From: Pseudobdellovibrionaceae bacterium
GTDB taxonomy: Bacteria; Bdellovibrionota; UBA1018; UBA6935
NCBI GenBank assembly: GCA_002722705.1
Contig: PBMP01000085.1
Span: forward strand, 1-35,203
DNA length: 35,203 nt
Reading direction: 5' to 3'
The notes below the pieces were generated by a model that searched no databases, had not been told where the DNA came from, and worked only from the letters and a program-made list of their open reading frames with translations. This document shows positions 7,702-16,700 of the stretch, one piece after another. The translations under genes were made by a program, and so were the position numbers. Within the stretch, counting starts at the first letter, position 1, and each line of letters opens with the position of its first letter.

Positions 7702-7968
7702 TTAATCCGATAAGCTAACAGCTGGTCTGCCTGAGGCACTGTGTCCACAGCTAGCGGCGTGTCCAGCCCTGACAACAGGTATTCCGTTGATCTTCACAAA
7801 GCTGGACCCTTGAACCATCGTAGGGCCAGCGTGCGGGGACTTACCGTGACCTGCGACACCGTCCCCCAGGACCACCACTATAGCGCCATTGACTTTAACA
7901 AAAGACTGACCACCACCCAATTGAGTCCCACCAGCAGAATCAAGACCCACAACAGTTATACCCGGCAT
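7702..7968 (-). CDS. PAAR-repeat spike tip protein
   Basis: The 88-residue protein is a full PAAR-type tip: two Gly-rich halves with repeated SFVKVNG / SFVKINGIPV strands and a terminal GHAASCGHSASGRP segment, whose His/Cys residues fit the family's metal-binding apex. PAAR proteins cap the puncturing spike of contractile tails and type VI secretion systems. The ATG at 7968 has AAGGAG seven bases upstream, overlapping the stop of the spike gene before it. Encoding the tip directly behind the spike protein is the expected arrangement. No effector extension is present, so it is a plain tip. Confidence is high. Confidence 0.9.
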   Translation of the reverse strand: MPGITVVGLDSAGGTQLGGGQSFVKVNGAIVVVLGDGVAGHGKSPHAGPTMVQGSSFVKINGIPVVRAGHAASCGHSASGRPAVSLSD

Positions 7969-7979
7969 GGCGAGTCTCC

Positions 7980-8747
7980 TTAGTTGTTCATGTCGATACT
8001 TGGGGACTTCAGGGTAATGTTGCCCGACGTCATGGTGATTGTCGAACCGCCGACGGTAGCCTTGATCAACGACCCTGCTGACAGATTGATCTCCTTGGGG
8101 GCCTTCACGTTGATGGTCGACTTGTTGAGCTCAACCAATGACCCACTGGCGTTCTTGAGCTGAAGATTAGTTTCTGCTGAATCCAGAGAGAACCAATTAC
8201 CCACGTCGTCCTGAATTTCGAAAGCACCTTCGGCCGTGTTGAGCTGGATGACATACGAATAGGGTTCACCATCGGCCTTGTTGGTTCGGATGGTGAGGGC
8301 TTTCTTATGTGTGCTCAGTTCGATAATGTAGGCTGTGTCTGGATTGATCTCGGTCTTGGATTCATCGGCCGTAGAGGACAGCGTGTACTGGATAGTTTCC
8401 TTCTTCCGGAGATGGTCGTCAAGACCCATGGAAGACCAGTAGTATTTATCGGTGTCTTGGTACTGCCAGAGGAACACACGTTCTCCGCGTCTAACATCCG
8501 GGGCTGAATAACGGTTGCTATCCCCAATCCAAGTAGCCTCAATGGCGTTGTCAGTGCTAACCTTAACCGAGTATTCAACACCAGACTGGTCGACGCCTGT
8601 TCCGGTTCGCTCAGTGAGGTTGGAGGCCAGCTCCCCGTTCATACTGGGGTGTATCTCGGCGATGGTCGCGAGAATCAAGCGAGAACCCAGCTTCTTGTTC
8701 TCAGCAACGTAGCCGATTGAGTAGAGCTTAAACTTTGAGCTATCCAC
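7980..8747 (-). CDS. Tail spike / baseplate puncturing protein (gpV/VgrG-like)
   Basis: The 255-residue protein has an N-terminal beta-rich region (about 1-125) consistent with an OB-fold. The C-terminal region (about 165-255) has short alternating repeats such as KEINLSAGSL and GNITLKSPSIDM, like the triple-stranded beta-helix of gpV, gp5 and VgrG spikes. Such trimers form the needle that pierces the outer membrane. The GTG at 8747 is chosen because GGAG lies seven bases upstream; the longer frame from 8789 would start at a GTG without a ribosome site. There is no lysozyme domain, unlike T4 gp5. The PAAR tip gene follows directly. Together they are the puncturing complex. Confidence 0.85.
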   Translation of the reverse strand: MDSSKFKLYSIGYVAENKKLGSRLILATIAEIHPSMNGELASNLTERTGTGVDQSGVEYSVKVSTDNAIEATWIGDSNRYSAPDVRRGERVFLWQYQDTDKYYWSSMGLDDHLRKKETIQYTLSSTADESKTEINPDTAYIIELSTHKKALTIRTNKADGEPYSYVIQLNTAEGAFEIQDDVGNWFSLDSAETNLQLKNASGSLVELNKSTINVKAPKEINLSAGSLIKATVGGSTITMTSGNITLKSPSIDMNN

Positions 8748-8789
8748 AATAACACTCCAGTCGATAATTAAATATAGGGACGCCGACAC

Positions 8790-8795
8790 TATGAT
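8790..8795 (+). promoter_or_regulatory. Candidate -10 element before the Rad50-like gene
   Basis: TATGAT lies 17 bp before the GTG start at 8812, in the 64-bp divergent gap between spike and Rad50-like genes. The hexamer 17 bp further upstream (ATTAAA) is a poor -35. The gap is AT-rich (ATAATTAAATATA at 8764-8776), which also fits a promoter for the spike gene on the other strand. The TATG core is also the reported late-promoter motif of phiKZ-type phages, but one occurrence proves nothing. Confidence 0.28.
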
Positions 8796-8811
8796 AGAAT
8801 AGGAGAACGCT

Positions 8812-11280
8812 GTGGAACTTCTCTACGCCAAAATAGTGGGCAACAAACGATTGTTGCTTAACCATATCAATGAAATCGAATACACGCCCGATTCCCCTTT
8901 TCAGTTGATCTTGGGTCGCAACGGGTCAGGCAAGTCGTCTCTGTTGAAAGAACTGTCGCCGCTGCCTTCGCACAAGAGCTCTTATATCAAGGGCGGGTAC
9001 TCAATCAAAAAGTGGAAGAACCGTGGTAAAGAATACGTTTTGACCTCTGACTTTAAGTCGGGGTCCAAGCACAGTTTCGTTGTCGAAGGGGAAGAGTTTA
9101 ATCCTGGCGGCACAGGTAAGGTACAGAAAGAACTTGTAGAGCGTCACTTCGGTATAACCCAGGACATTCACAACCTGCTAACTGGCAAGTTGAAGTTCAC
9201 CGACATGTCGCCTCAGCAGCGTCGCGAATGGATAACTCGACTGTCCGACTCTGACCTCACATATGCTATCGGTGTTTACAATAAGCTGAAGTCAAGGCAC
9301 CGCGATGACACGGGTGCGTTGAAACACATCACTGGTCGTTTGCTGACTGAGACCAATAAGCTATTGAGTCTGGTAGACATCGATGTAGTGTCGGAACGCT
9401 CCGAAGAGTTGGGCGATAAAATCAACCAACTAATGGAGCATCGCCGGGTCAACGATGTTCCGACCGACGATGCATGGCGACACATCGATAGCAACATCGA
9501 GGCCATTAAAGACATAAGCATGGACATCATGTTCCTCCATGTTAGTCCACCCCCGGGAGTCAAGGCCAGTAGTCTTGAAGAGCTGGACGGGATGGTCAGG
9601 AAGGAAGAAGAGGAGCTCATCTCCTTACAGAAGACACTGGACGTGCTTACCGATCAGTTCCACAATGCAGAGAACATGGTTCAGACCATGTCCAATGCCA
9701 ACGTTGCGTCGGTAGACGAGATCCAGAGAAAACTGGAAGGTATCACGGCCGACATCAATTGCATCACAGAAACACCGTCGGTATTTGGTGACATCGTCAA
9801 TAGTGAACGGTTGCTGGAGACCAATGACTTCGTTCTTGGTAAACTCACCCAGATCCTGACATCGCTACCTGACAACACCGATGGTTATATGTCTCGTTCT
9901 AGGTTCCACTACAACAAGGAAGAGTTGGAAAAGCTGGCAAAAGAGATCGGTGGTCTTGAGGCCCGGTTGGAGCGCGCTGGTAGTCGCATCGAACACATCA
10001 AACAATCTAAGGAAAGCACTTGTCCCAAGTGCAAGTACATATGGATCGAGGGCGTGTCCGAGAACGAACTGGAAGATCTCAAGCAACGCTCTATCAATTA
10101 CCGGACCAGCATCGACGAACTGGTTGGCAAGAAGAAAGAGATCGAATCGTACCAGGAAGAGTACAGCGACTACGTTGCCATCGTTAATAACTTCAAGTCG
10201 CTGGCTAACGACAATCCCAGTCATCAGGCTCTTTGGGATTATGTGATATCTGAATCGCTGCTCTTTAACAACCCCGCCAAGAACCTGGGTGTGGTCGACC
10301 AGTGGAGACGCTCTGTTGATGTGGCCCATCGCGTGCTGTTACTGGAGCGCGAGCACGATCTGACCCAGAAAGCCTGGGATGCAGCCAAGGCAATGGAAGG
10401 CACTGGTGCGTGTCACGTTCGCGAGCATCGTGATCGACTGAGCGCTGAGATTGACGAGGTCACTGAAAAGATTCTACATCAGAAGTCCAGTGTCATCGTT
10501 CCAATCAAGTACTATCAGAGCTCTCTGACGGAGCTGACTGGGAAATACCATACGTTAGAAAAGATGATGCACCGGCTAGACCTCCAAATGGAAGCCGTGG
10601 CTGGGTTTACTGTCAACGACATGGTGTCTGAGAGCCTGCGTGAGAACCAAACGGAACTTGGCTTGCTCCAAGCTACCCTGAACGAAAAGCGCACCTTAGA
10701 GGGGATCATACGGGATCTTGAGAGAGACAAAGAGGAACTAGAGAAGAACATCAAAGCGTCTGGCCAGTTGATCAAAGAGATGTCTCCCGTCGACGGGTTG
10801 ATCGCTGAGCAACTCTTCGGCTTCATCGGCATGTTCGTCGACCAGATGAACGAGGTGATCGAGAACATCTGGACCTATGAGATGGTTATTTCACCTTGCG
10901 GTGGGGAGTCGGGTGAACTTGACTATGTGTTCCCGATGACTATCCGGCTGACCAATAACGTCGAGGATGTCTCGGAAGGGTCCGATGGTCAGAAGGAGAT
11001 GATCGACTTTGCATTTAAGTTGATCGTGATGACTCATTTGGAACTGGAAGGTTCTCCCCTCTATGCGGATGAGTTGGGTCACTTCTTCGATGAGCAACAC
11101 CGCGTCAATCTGGTTCAGTACCTCAAGTTCTTGGTCGACACCAGACGAGTTGGACAACTGCTGATGGTGTCTCATTATGCAACTGAACACGGTTCTTTGT
11201 CACAAGCCGACGTATGTGTACTAGACCCGGCGAACGTGACAGTAAAGACCAGTTACAACAAACACGTGATTATAAGGTAG
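8812..11280 (+). CDS. Rad50/SbcC-like SMC-type ATPase (recombination nuclease subunit)
   Basis: The 822-residue protein has the order expected of Rad50/SbcC/T4 gp46: Walker A at 35-42 (GRNGSGKS), long coiled coils (about 170-400 and 410-690) around a CPKC hook at 404-407, an ABC signature (SEGSDGQ, 721-727), Walker B-like LYADELG (D753, E754) and an H-loop histidine (H788, MVSHY). Such proteins bind DNA ends and, with a Mre11/SbcD-type nuclease, process breaks during recombination-dependent replication. At 822 residues it is shorter than cellular SbcC and longer than T4 gp46. It starts at GTG 8812, six bases after AGGAG. No nuclease partner is encoded in this window; three small genes follow instead. 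Its place among virion genes is unusual. Confidence 0.92.
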   Translation: MELLYAKIVGNKRLLLNHINEIEYTPDSPFQLILGRNGSGKSSLLKELSPLPSHKSSYIKGGYSIKKWKNRGKEYVLTSDFKSGSKHSFVVEGEEFNPGGTGKVQKELVERHFGITQDIHNLLTGKLKFTDMSPQQRREWITRLSDSDLTYAIGVYNKLKSRHRDDTGALKHITGRLLTETNKLLSLVDIDVVSERSEELGDKINQLMEHRRVNDVPTDDAWRHIDSNIEAIKDISMDIMFLHVSPPPGVKASSLEELDGMVRKEEEELISLQKTLDVLTDQFHNAENMVQTMSNANVASVDEIQRKLEGITADINCITETPSVFGDIVNSERLLETNDFVLGKLTQILTSLPDNTDGYMSRSRFHYNKEELEKLAKEIGGLEARLERAGSRIEHIKQSKESTCPKCKYIWIEGVSENELEDLKQRSINYRTSIDELVGKKKEIESYQEEYSDYVAIVNNFKSLANDNPSHQALWDYVISESLLFNNPAKNLGVVDQWRRSVDVAHRVLLLEREHDLTQKAWDAAKAMEGTGACHVREHRDRLSAEIDEVTEKILHQKSSVIVPIKYYQSSLTELTGKYHTLEKMMHRLDLQMEAVAGFTVNDMVSESLRENQTELGLLQATLNEKRTLEGIIRDLERDKEELEKNIKASGQLIKEMSPVDGLIAEQLFGFIGMFVDQMNEVIENIWTYEMVISPCGGESGELDYVFPMTIRLTNNVEDVSEGSDGQKEMIDFAFKLIVMTHLELEGSPLYADELGHFFDEQHRVNLVQYLKFLVDTRRVGQLLMVSHYATEHGSLSQADVCVLDPANVTVKTSYNKHVIIR

Positions 11281-11285
11281 GGAAG

Positions 11286-11537
11286 ATGAAAACAGTTATT
11301 GCCAACGACACCTTCGATGTTGCTCTGACCATCAAGAACCATCAGACGCAGTCGCACCCGGACTACGAATACAGGACCACCCGTACACTGGTCAACATGT
11401 CCACGCTCGGTTCCGACGTTCCTCCCCGTCCGTGGGGAGACGGCTGGGAAGAGAACCCCCACATCGCACAATCTATCAATGACGATGGACAGGTCGAAAA
11501 ACATTGGTATCGCCTGCGCATTGGTCGGGACATCTAA
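11286..11537 (+). CDS. Small hypothetical protein following the Rad50-like gene
   Basis: This 83-residue protein starts at ATG 11286, five bases after the stop of the Rad50-like gene; the ribosome site (AGGTAGGG) overlaps that stop. It is polar, with a central Pro/Gly/Trp-rich segment (PPRPWGDGW) and no signal, membrane segment or catalytic motif. I do not recognise it. The tight spacing suggests co-translation with the ATPase and possibly a role in the same process, but it could equally be an unrelated small phage protein. Confidence 0.7.
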   Translation: MKTVIANDTFDVALTIKNHQTQSHPDYEYRTTRTLVNMSTLGSDVPPRPWGDGWEENPHIAQSINDDGQVEKHWYRLRIGRDI

Positions 11538-11549
11538 CGGAGGTTCGCC

Positions 11550-11828
11550 ATGGCTAAGATAGAAATAGAGGTGGACATCCCCAGCGTGGCCCACATCATT
11601 GTGACGGGCGGCATGCAATGCGGTAAGTCGATCATCCTCGACCGTATTGAGAAGGCGATTCGGGCCGAGTTCGGAGACATAACTGTCTCCAGCGACCTTG
11701 ATCAAGTGCGCGCTGGTCAAGACCTCGATAACCTCGAGCAATGGGAGATCGACATGGTCAAGGAAACCAAATGGTTTCTCCATGAAAGAAACATCCCAAA
11801 CAAGCCCACCAAAACAGGGAGCAAGTGA
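11550..11828 (+). CDS. Mini P-loop protein (small NTP-binding candidate)
   Basis: The 92-residue protein starts at ATG 11550 behind GGAGG. It opens with a beta strand, then GGMQCGKS (about residues 20-27), which fits GxxxxGK[ST], the Walker A motif. A helix (IILDRIEKAIRAEFG) and a second strand follow. The protein ends before any clear Walker B, so it is a minimal P-loop unit. Small phage proteins with one P-loop followed by a helix are common but mostly uncharacterised. Position in the Rad50-like operon suggests nucleic-acid or nucleotide metabolism. It may bind nucleotide without being a full ATPase. Confidence 0.72.
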   Translation: MAKIEIEVDIPSVAHIIVTGGMQCGKSIILDRIEKAIRAEFGDITVSSDLDQVRAGQDLDNLEQWEIDMVKETKWFLHERNIPNKPTKTGSK

Positions 11829-11829
11829 C

Positions 11830-12399
11830 ATGTCCCATAAACCCAAGTCTTATTGGGAACATCGCGCTCGGTTAACAGAGAGCGCACTGGTGAACCTTGC
11901 CAACGAAGTAGCGAAGGCGCTTCCGCATTCGGCCCCCAGTGTCCTCAGAACCATGAAAGAATGGCAACTGCTCGTTAAGCAACTGGGCGAGTCTGACCTG
12001 GTTGAAGAGAAACCGCCGGTTAAAGAGAGACCAAAGCCACCGAAAGCAGTGACGCCGATGGACATGGTCATTGGAAACATGGACTCGACCATCATTCAAG
12101 AAGCGATATCTCTCCTCCCAGTGGGCGGTGAGTATACCTTCACCTGTTCGGCCGGTACCGTTGCGTACACTGGGGACCATTTTACGCTTTCGTTTGACGA
12201 TATAGAAAACGAAGGCATTGGCTTCCGTTTCCAGCGCAACGCACCAGAGGGATTCGTTGACATTGTCTCCAACGGAAAAGTGCTGTCAATGGCCACGCCG
12301 GGAAGCTTCGTCTACCCGGGTAATTTGTTGGTAGCCACGGAGAGAGTGATGAGCGTTATAAACGAGTGGATGGACCATCGGAAGAACGTCCTCGCTTAA
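11830..12399 (+). CDS. Hypothetical protein with Pro-rich linker
   Basis: The 189-residue protein starts at ATG 11830, one base after the previous stop, with AGGGAG upstream. A helical N-terminal part (about 1-58) is joined by a charged Pro/Lys-rich linker (KPPVKERPKPPKAV, about 60-74) to a second domain with beta strands (YTFTCSAGTVAYTGDHFTLSF) and a C-terminal helix. I do not recognise either domain. It is the last gene of the Rad50-like operon, just before a strong hairpin terminator. Two domains on a flexible linker suggest an adaptor-like protein, which is inference. Confidence 0.7.
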   Translation: MSHKPKSYWEHRARLTESALVNLANEVAKALPHSAPSVLRTMKEWQLLVKQLGESDLVEEKPPVKERPKPPKAVTPMDMVIGNMDSTIIQEAISLLPVGGEYTFTCSAGTVAYTGDHFTLSFDDIENEGIGFRFQRNAPEGFVDIVSNGKVLSMATPGSFVYPGNLLVATERVMSVINEWMDHRKNVLA

Positions 12400-12406
12400 C
12401 AAAGCG

Positions 12407-12439
12407 CATAAAGGCGGAGCCCAGTGGGCTCCGCTTATG
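12407..12439. terminator. Bidirectional terminator between convergent genes
   Basis: A 9-bp GC stem (12414-12422 with 12426-12434) with an AGT loop is flanked by CATAA (12407-12411) and TTATG (12435-12439), which extend the stem past a two-base bulge. It lies between the plus-strand stop at 12399 and the minus-strand stop at 12445. The upstream AAAGCGCATAAA sequence also precedes the hairpin at 7665. Confidence 0.87.
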
Positions 12440-12444
12440 ACGAC

Positions 12445-13677
12445 TTACCAGTCGCGACCAATTTGCAACTGATAACCACGGGCGTAATCAAAGGGACGTT
12501 GCGTATCCCGATGGTCACTGATCAGTCTGTTCTCATGCCAGTGGGTGTGTTCGAACTGATAGTTGTTGACCTGGTTATCCGACACAGAAAGAACCCAGAC
12601 GCCGTCGTCGTTCCGACTCCAGTAGTTACCAAGTCTCCCCAGTCCGATTTGAACAGGAAGGTTGGCTGTGCTATGACCGTAGTAAACACCCGGAATGCCA
12701 GAGCGACCAAGTTGTTCTTTGATACAGAACAACTCTGGGGTGTTGACGATAACGAAGAACGACTGAGACAAACCCATGTACTTGACAATGGTCTCATCGG
12801 AGAACAACATCTCTCTAACAACAACACCTGGGTCTTGTGTTGGTTCGATCAGATTCAAAGACGACAGGTCGATCTGATCCTTGGACTGGAAGTACCGTTG
12901 TGCCAAGGGGATTTTACTGAAGTCGATTCGAACAATGCCGTTGCCCACAACCGTGTAACAGTTGTCCAACACATGCAGATAGCCACCAAGAACCATGATA
13001 ACAAATCGGGTCTCGGTGTCTTTCTTAAGGTTGACATAGGCCGACTGACTGTACTTGGTGTCCGGATGTCCTTTGTAGATGTTGGACGCCTTCATGGGAA
13101 CGATTTGGATCTCGCCCACTTCCTTAAAGGAGAGAAGACCCAGTTGGGTGTCGTTGGCTAACCTGCCACTAGCGGCACCCTCGTTTACATAGATCCCGTG
13201 TACCGAGTTCTCTGTTCGATGAATGAACCCATTAACGCTAACCAGTCCGTGTTCAAAGAACTCATCGTACGGTTGGTCGTCCCGAGTGATCAAGAGATCG
13301 CGTTTCTCAGCCAGCGGAAGCTCTGCGTCCGGGTGTGCGTCGTGTGACACGGGTCGGACGTTATAGCCAGCTCGCCAAATGTCGGCGTAACGAACCAGCT
13401 TGGGTGAGATAACTGGGAGGTCTGGGGTGGTCGGCAGCGACTTATTTCCCAGTGTTGCGAAATAAGCGTTCGGGGTAAGGTCAAACCTGGCTGCGGCGAC
13501 TCGAATTGACTCTAGATTCAGCGCCACGGGGTTCGTTAACGTAGGGTGGCTAACGACCAGGATGACCTTTGCATAGTCGGTGTAAAGAGAGCGCATCGTA
13601 ATGGCCGATACATCGGTCTCTTCCCATCGTCCATTTGATAAACTCGCCTTGACAAAAGCGGTGATTAGCTCGTACAT
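12445..13677 (-). CDS. Probable virion protein, family not recognised
   Basis: The 410-residue protein starts at ATG 13677, with AGGG seven bases upstream, and is transcribed alone, divergently from the first large fibre gene. I see no enzymatic motif, signal or membrane segment. It appears mixed alpha/beta: an N-terminal part (about 1-110) with strands and helices, and a larger body with repeated hydrophobic strands (ETRFVIMVLGGYLHVLDN) and a Trp/Tyr/His-rich C-terminus. Placement between the Rad50-like operon and the fibre cluster, facing a shared terminator, gives weak support for a structural role. I cannot name a function. Confidence 0.7.
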   Translation of the reverse strand: MYELITAFVKASLSNGRWEETDVSAITMRSLYTDYAKVILVVSHPTLTNPVALNLESIRVAAARFDLTPNAYFATLGNKSLPTTPDLPVISPKLVRYADIWRAGYNVRPVSHDAHPDAELPLAEKRDLLITRDDQPYDEFFEHGLVSVNGFIHRTENSVHGIYVNEGAASGRLANDTQLGLLSFKEVGEIQIVPMKASNIYKGHPDTKYSQSAYVNLKKDTETRFVIMVLGGYLHVLDNCYTVVGNGIVRIDFSKIPLAQRYFQSKDQIDLSSLNLIEPTQDPGVVVREMLFSDETIVKYMGLSQSFFVIVNTPELFCIKEQLGRSGIPGVYYGHSTANLPVQIGLGRLGNYWSRNDDGVWVLSVSDNQVNNYQFEHTHWHENRLISDHRDTQRPFDYARGYQLQIGRDW

Positions 13678-13723
13678 AAGTGAACCCTATGGTATGGTAC
13701 GTATACATTTACATGCGGTGTCC

Positions 13724-13731
13724 TATACAAT
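13724..13731 (+). promoter_or_regulatory. Candidate -10 element before the fibre cluster
   Basis: TATACAAT lies 25 bp before the ATG at 13756, within the 78-bp divergent gap. It resembles a -10 hexamer. The sequence 17 bp upstream (GTATAC) is not a convincing -35. A promoter is expected here because the gene upstream points the other way, and no other opposing signal is obvious. Confidence 0.33.
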
Positions 13732-13755
13732 TACACCCATAGGAGCATTTTGACG

Positions 13756-16700
13756 ATGGCTGGCATAGAAGATTACGTGTACTCGTTCGACGCAACGGGC
13801 ACCGCCCCAGCGAACAAAGTAGTGGGTGAACCTCAGATCATTTCACCGCCCAATTTCAAAGACTTTTACTGCGTTGTTCCCGATTTCGCCCCTTTTTTTC
13901 GTGAAAGTCTGACCGTTGTTCACAGTCCTTCTGGTCGCACTCTGTTGGAGGGCGAGGACTTCGACTTCACCCACCACTTCAGCGACGCTTCGTTGAAAAC
14001 AGCCAAACCGATCTACGGGTCCATTACGCTGTTCGACAAAACGTTGTCTGGCGTTCTCACCTTCACCTATCAAACGGTAGGTGGCGCGTGGACTTTGAAC
14101 ACCAGTAAGATCGAAGAGATTCTGTCGGATGCTCTTCTTAACCCGCGGGTGACCACATGGGATCAGGTAACTGAGTACCCGATCTCTTTCCCACCGATCG
14201 ATCATGAGTGGGACGCCATTGACCTCATCGGTATGTCTGACGTGACCGAGAAGCTCAACGCGATCAAGGATGCGATCCTGGTGACCAACGAGGGTGGTCT
14301 GTACATTCACGTGAGTGATTTGGACAACCCCCACCAAGTCACCAAGCAACAGGTAAACCTTGGTAACGTCGAAGACTTCGGCATTGCTACCGAACAAGAC
14401 TCGGTATTGGGTACCAGTAACGAAAAATACATGACGCCTCTGCGTGTTCGCCAGGCTATGGATGGGATCGTACTGGGTCCGATTACTCAACACTTGGTCA
14501 ACACCAACAACCCTCATGGCGTCACTAAAGACCAAGTGGGTTTGGGTAGTGTTCAGAACTACGCCATTGCCGCGCAGGTGGATGCGGAACAGGGTATTTC
14601 CAACAGCCTGTATATGACCCCACAGCGGGTTAAGCAGGCCATTGACGCAATGGCATTGGGTCAATTCAATAGCCACGCCACCAATGCGGATAACCCCCAC
14701 AACACCACCAAGGCTCACGTAGGTCTGGGGTCCGTTGAGAACTTCGGTGTAGCTAGTGAGACCCAGGCGGTCGAAGGAACCATCAGCAATGCCTATATGA
14801 CACCATTGCGTGTTAAACAGGCCGTCACTGCACTGGTTCTCACGGCATTTAATACCCACGCGTCGAACACCAGTAACCCCCACCAGGTCAACAAAGAGCA
14901 AGTGGGACTCGGCAGCGTTGAAGACTTTGCGGTGGCTACTCAGGAAGAAGCTACCACGGGCACCGCTAACGATCGTTACATGACCCCTCTTCGGGTTAAA
15001 GAAGCGATTGACGCATTTGCTGGCGCAAGCGGGTTCTCTACTCACGTCAACAATGAGGAGAATCCCCACAACGTCACCAAGAGCCAGGTAGGTCTGAGCA
15101 ACGTTGAAAACTATTCAGTAGCCAGCATTGGCGAAGCGCGTAACGGTGCGGTCACCAACAAGTACATGACACCGGTTCTCACGGCCGAAGCCATTGCCTA
15201 CATCGTTGGCGATGCGTTCGCTGCGCACGCATCGGATCAGGACAACCCACATGGTGTAACTATCGATCAGCTCGGCGGTTATTCCACTGATCAGATCGAC
15301 ACGTTGATCTCGGGTCGACTGGCTAGCACTGGGACAGCAACCAACTCGACTCGCCTGGCTGGTTACGAGTTGGAGGAACTGCGTACCTATATCCTATCGG
15401 GTACCGTCAACAACTCGTCTCGCTTGGAAGGTCAGAGCCTGCAACAGGTTCTTACGTCAGCTCGAAATGGTCGTACAGCTAACTCCGCCGCACTGGACGG
15501 ACAGTCTCTTGCACAACTGCGCGCCAGCTGGGCCGGTCAGCGGTTGTTCGAAGACTCTCAAAATTCGGACGCCGTGGCGTATCGTCGCATTGCTGTCGTC
15601 GCCATGCCGACTGAACCGGAACCGCTGCCAGAACCTGTGGTGGATGAACTGTGGGACTTCACCGTTGCTGCCGTTGGTTTCAACGGCACGCTGATCGATG
15701 CCCGTAACGGCCTTTGGTCCATCAATGGTAACGCTAACGTACAGTTGGAAGTCGGTTACTTTGAAGGCGATGCTCTTTATCTACCGGGCAACGCCGACGA
15801 CAGCGTTCAACTGGACGGCATCGAACCCATTGGTCTTCAGGACTTTGCCGTTGAAACCCGTTTGCTGTTGCCGGAACTACCGGGTGTGGGCGAACCGGGC
15901 GTGTTGTTGGAGCTCGGTTCTGCCAAGGTGTACGTCGACGATGACGGTAAGCTGAAGTTAGCTATCAGCGATGTCGATGTGGTTGAAAGCGATGTGTTGG
16001 TAATCGACACCGAGTACGATGTGACGCTGGTTCGGTCCGATATGGCCACCGCCGGTGTGATCGCATTGTATCTGGATGGTTCGCCCGTCGGCACTGCACA
16101 GAACTTCGCCGACGACCTGCTGGGGACTTCTTTGATCCTGGGTACGGCCAACGACGGCTCTGACGGACTGGCTTGCTATATTGGGGGCATTCGTCTGACC
16201 ATGGGTGTTCCTCGTTTCACTGAGGCTTATACGCTGGCTGAACTGCCCTACCCAGAACAAGGTCCGATTGATCCGGGTGAGATTCCGGTGCCGGACGTAC
16301 CCAGCTGGCCGGATGTCGTGCTGATGGTAGCTGGTGGCGAGTCCGTTGGTAGCGCTGATTCGACGGTTCACATGCTTCGGGCTAGTATCCGGGAAACCGG
16401 GACAGTTGAAGTTGTTCGGGTGATGGGGTCGGATATGTTTGACTCTGAGTTCGCTTACCGACTGTCTGATGACGAGCTCCAGATGGAAATCTGGTTGAAG
16501 GGTGCGATCAACTACGGGTCGTTCACGGTAACCGAGTTGTCCAAGGGTAATGCCAGCCTGGTTTACTCTGAACCCGCTGTTGATGTGGAGCCAACCAACA
16601 TTCAGTACCTGGTGGCAAAGACAGCTTGGAACAGCGGCAACTTCGACCCGGACTCTAAACTCGACGCCGGTGCCACAGCGGTGGACTCTGAGAAGCTGGA

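Noticed and set aside
8748..8789. Longer spike start at GTG 8789
   Set aside because: GGAG lies seven bases before GTG 8747, and the extra 14 residues have no support.
13843..15069. 408-residue minus-strand frame opposite the fibre repeats
   Set aside because: It is the antisense of a repeat-containing fibre whose 183-bp periodicity fits the plus frame; no ribosome site was seen.
14323..15420. Regular repeats considered as a CRISPR array
   Set aside because: The units are 183 bp, diverged, and keep an open reading frame with a conserved protein pattern; there are no short identical repeats with unique spacers.
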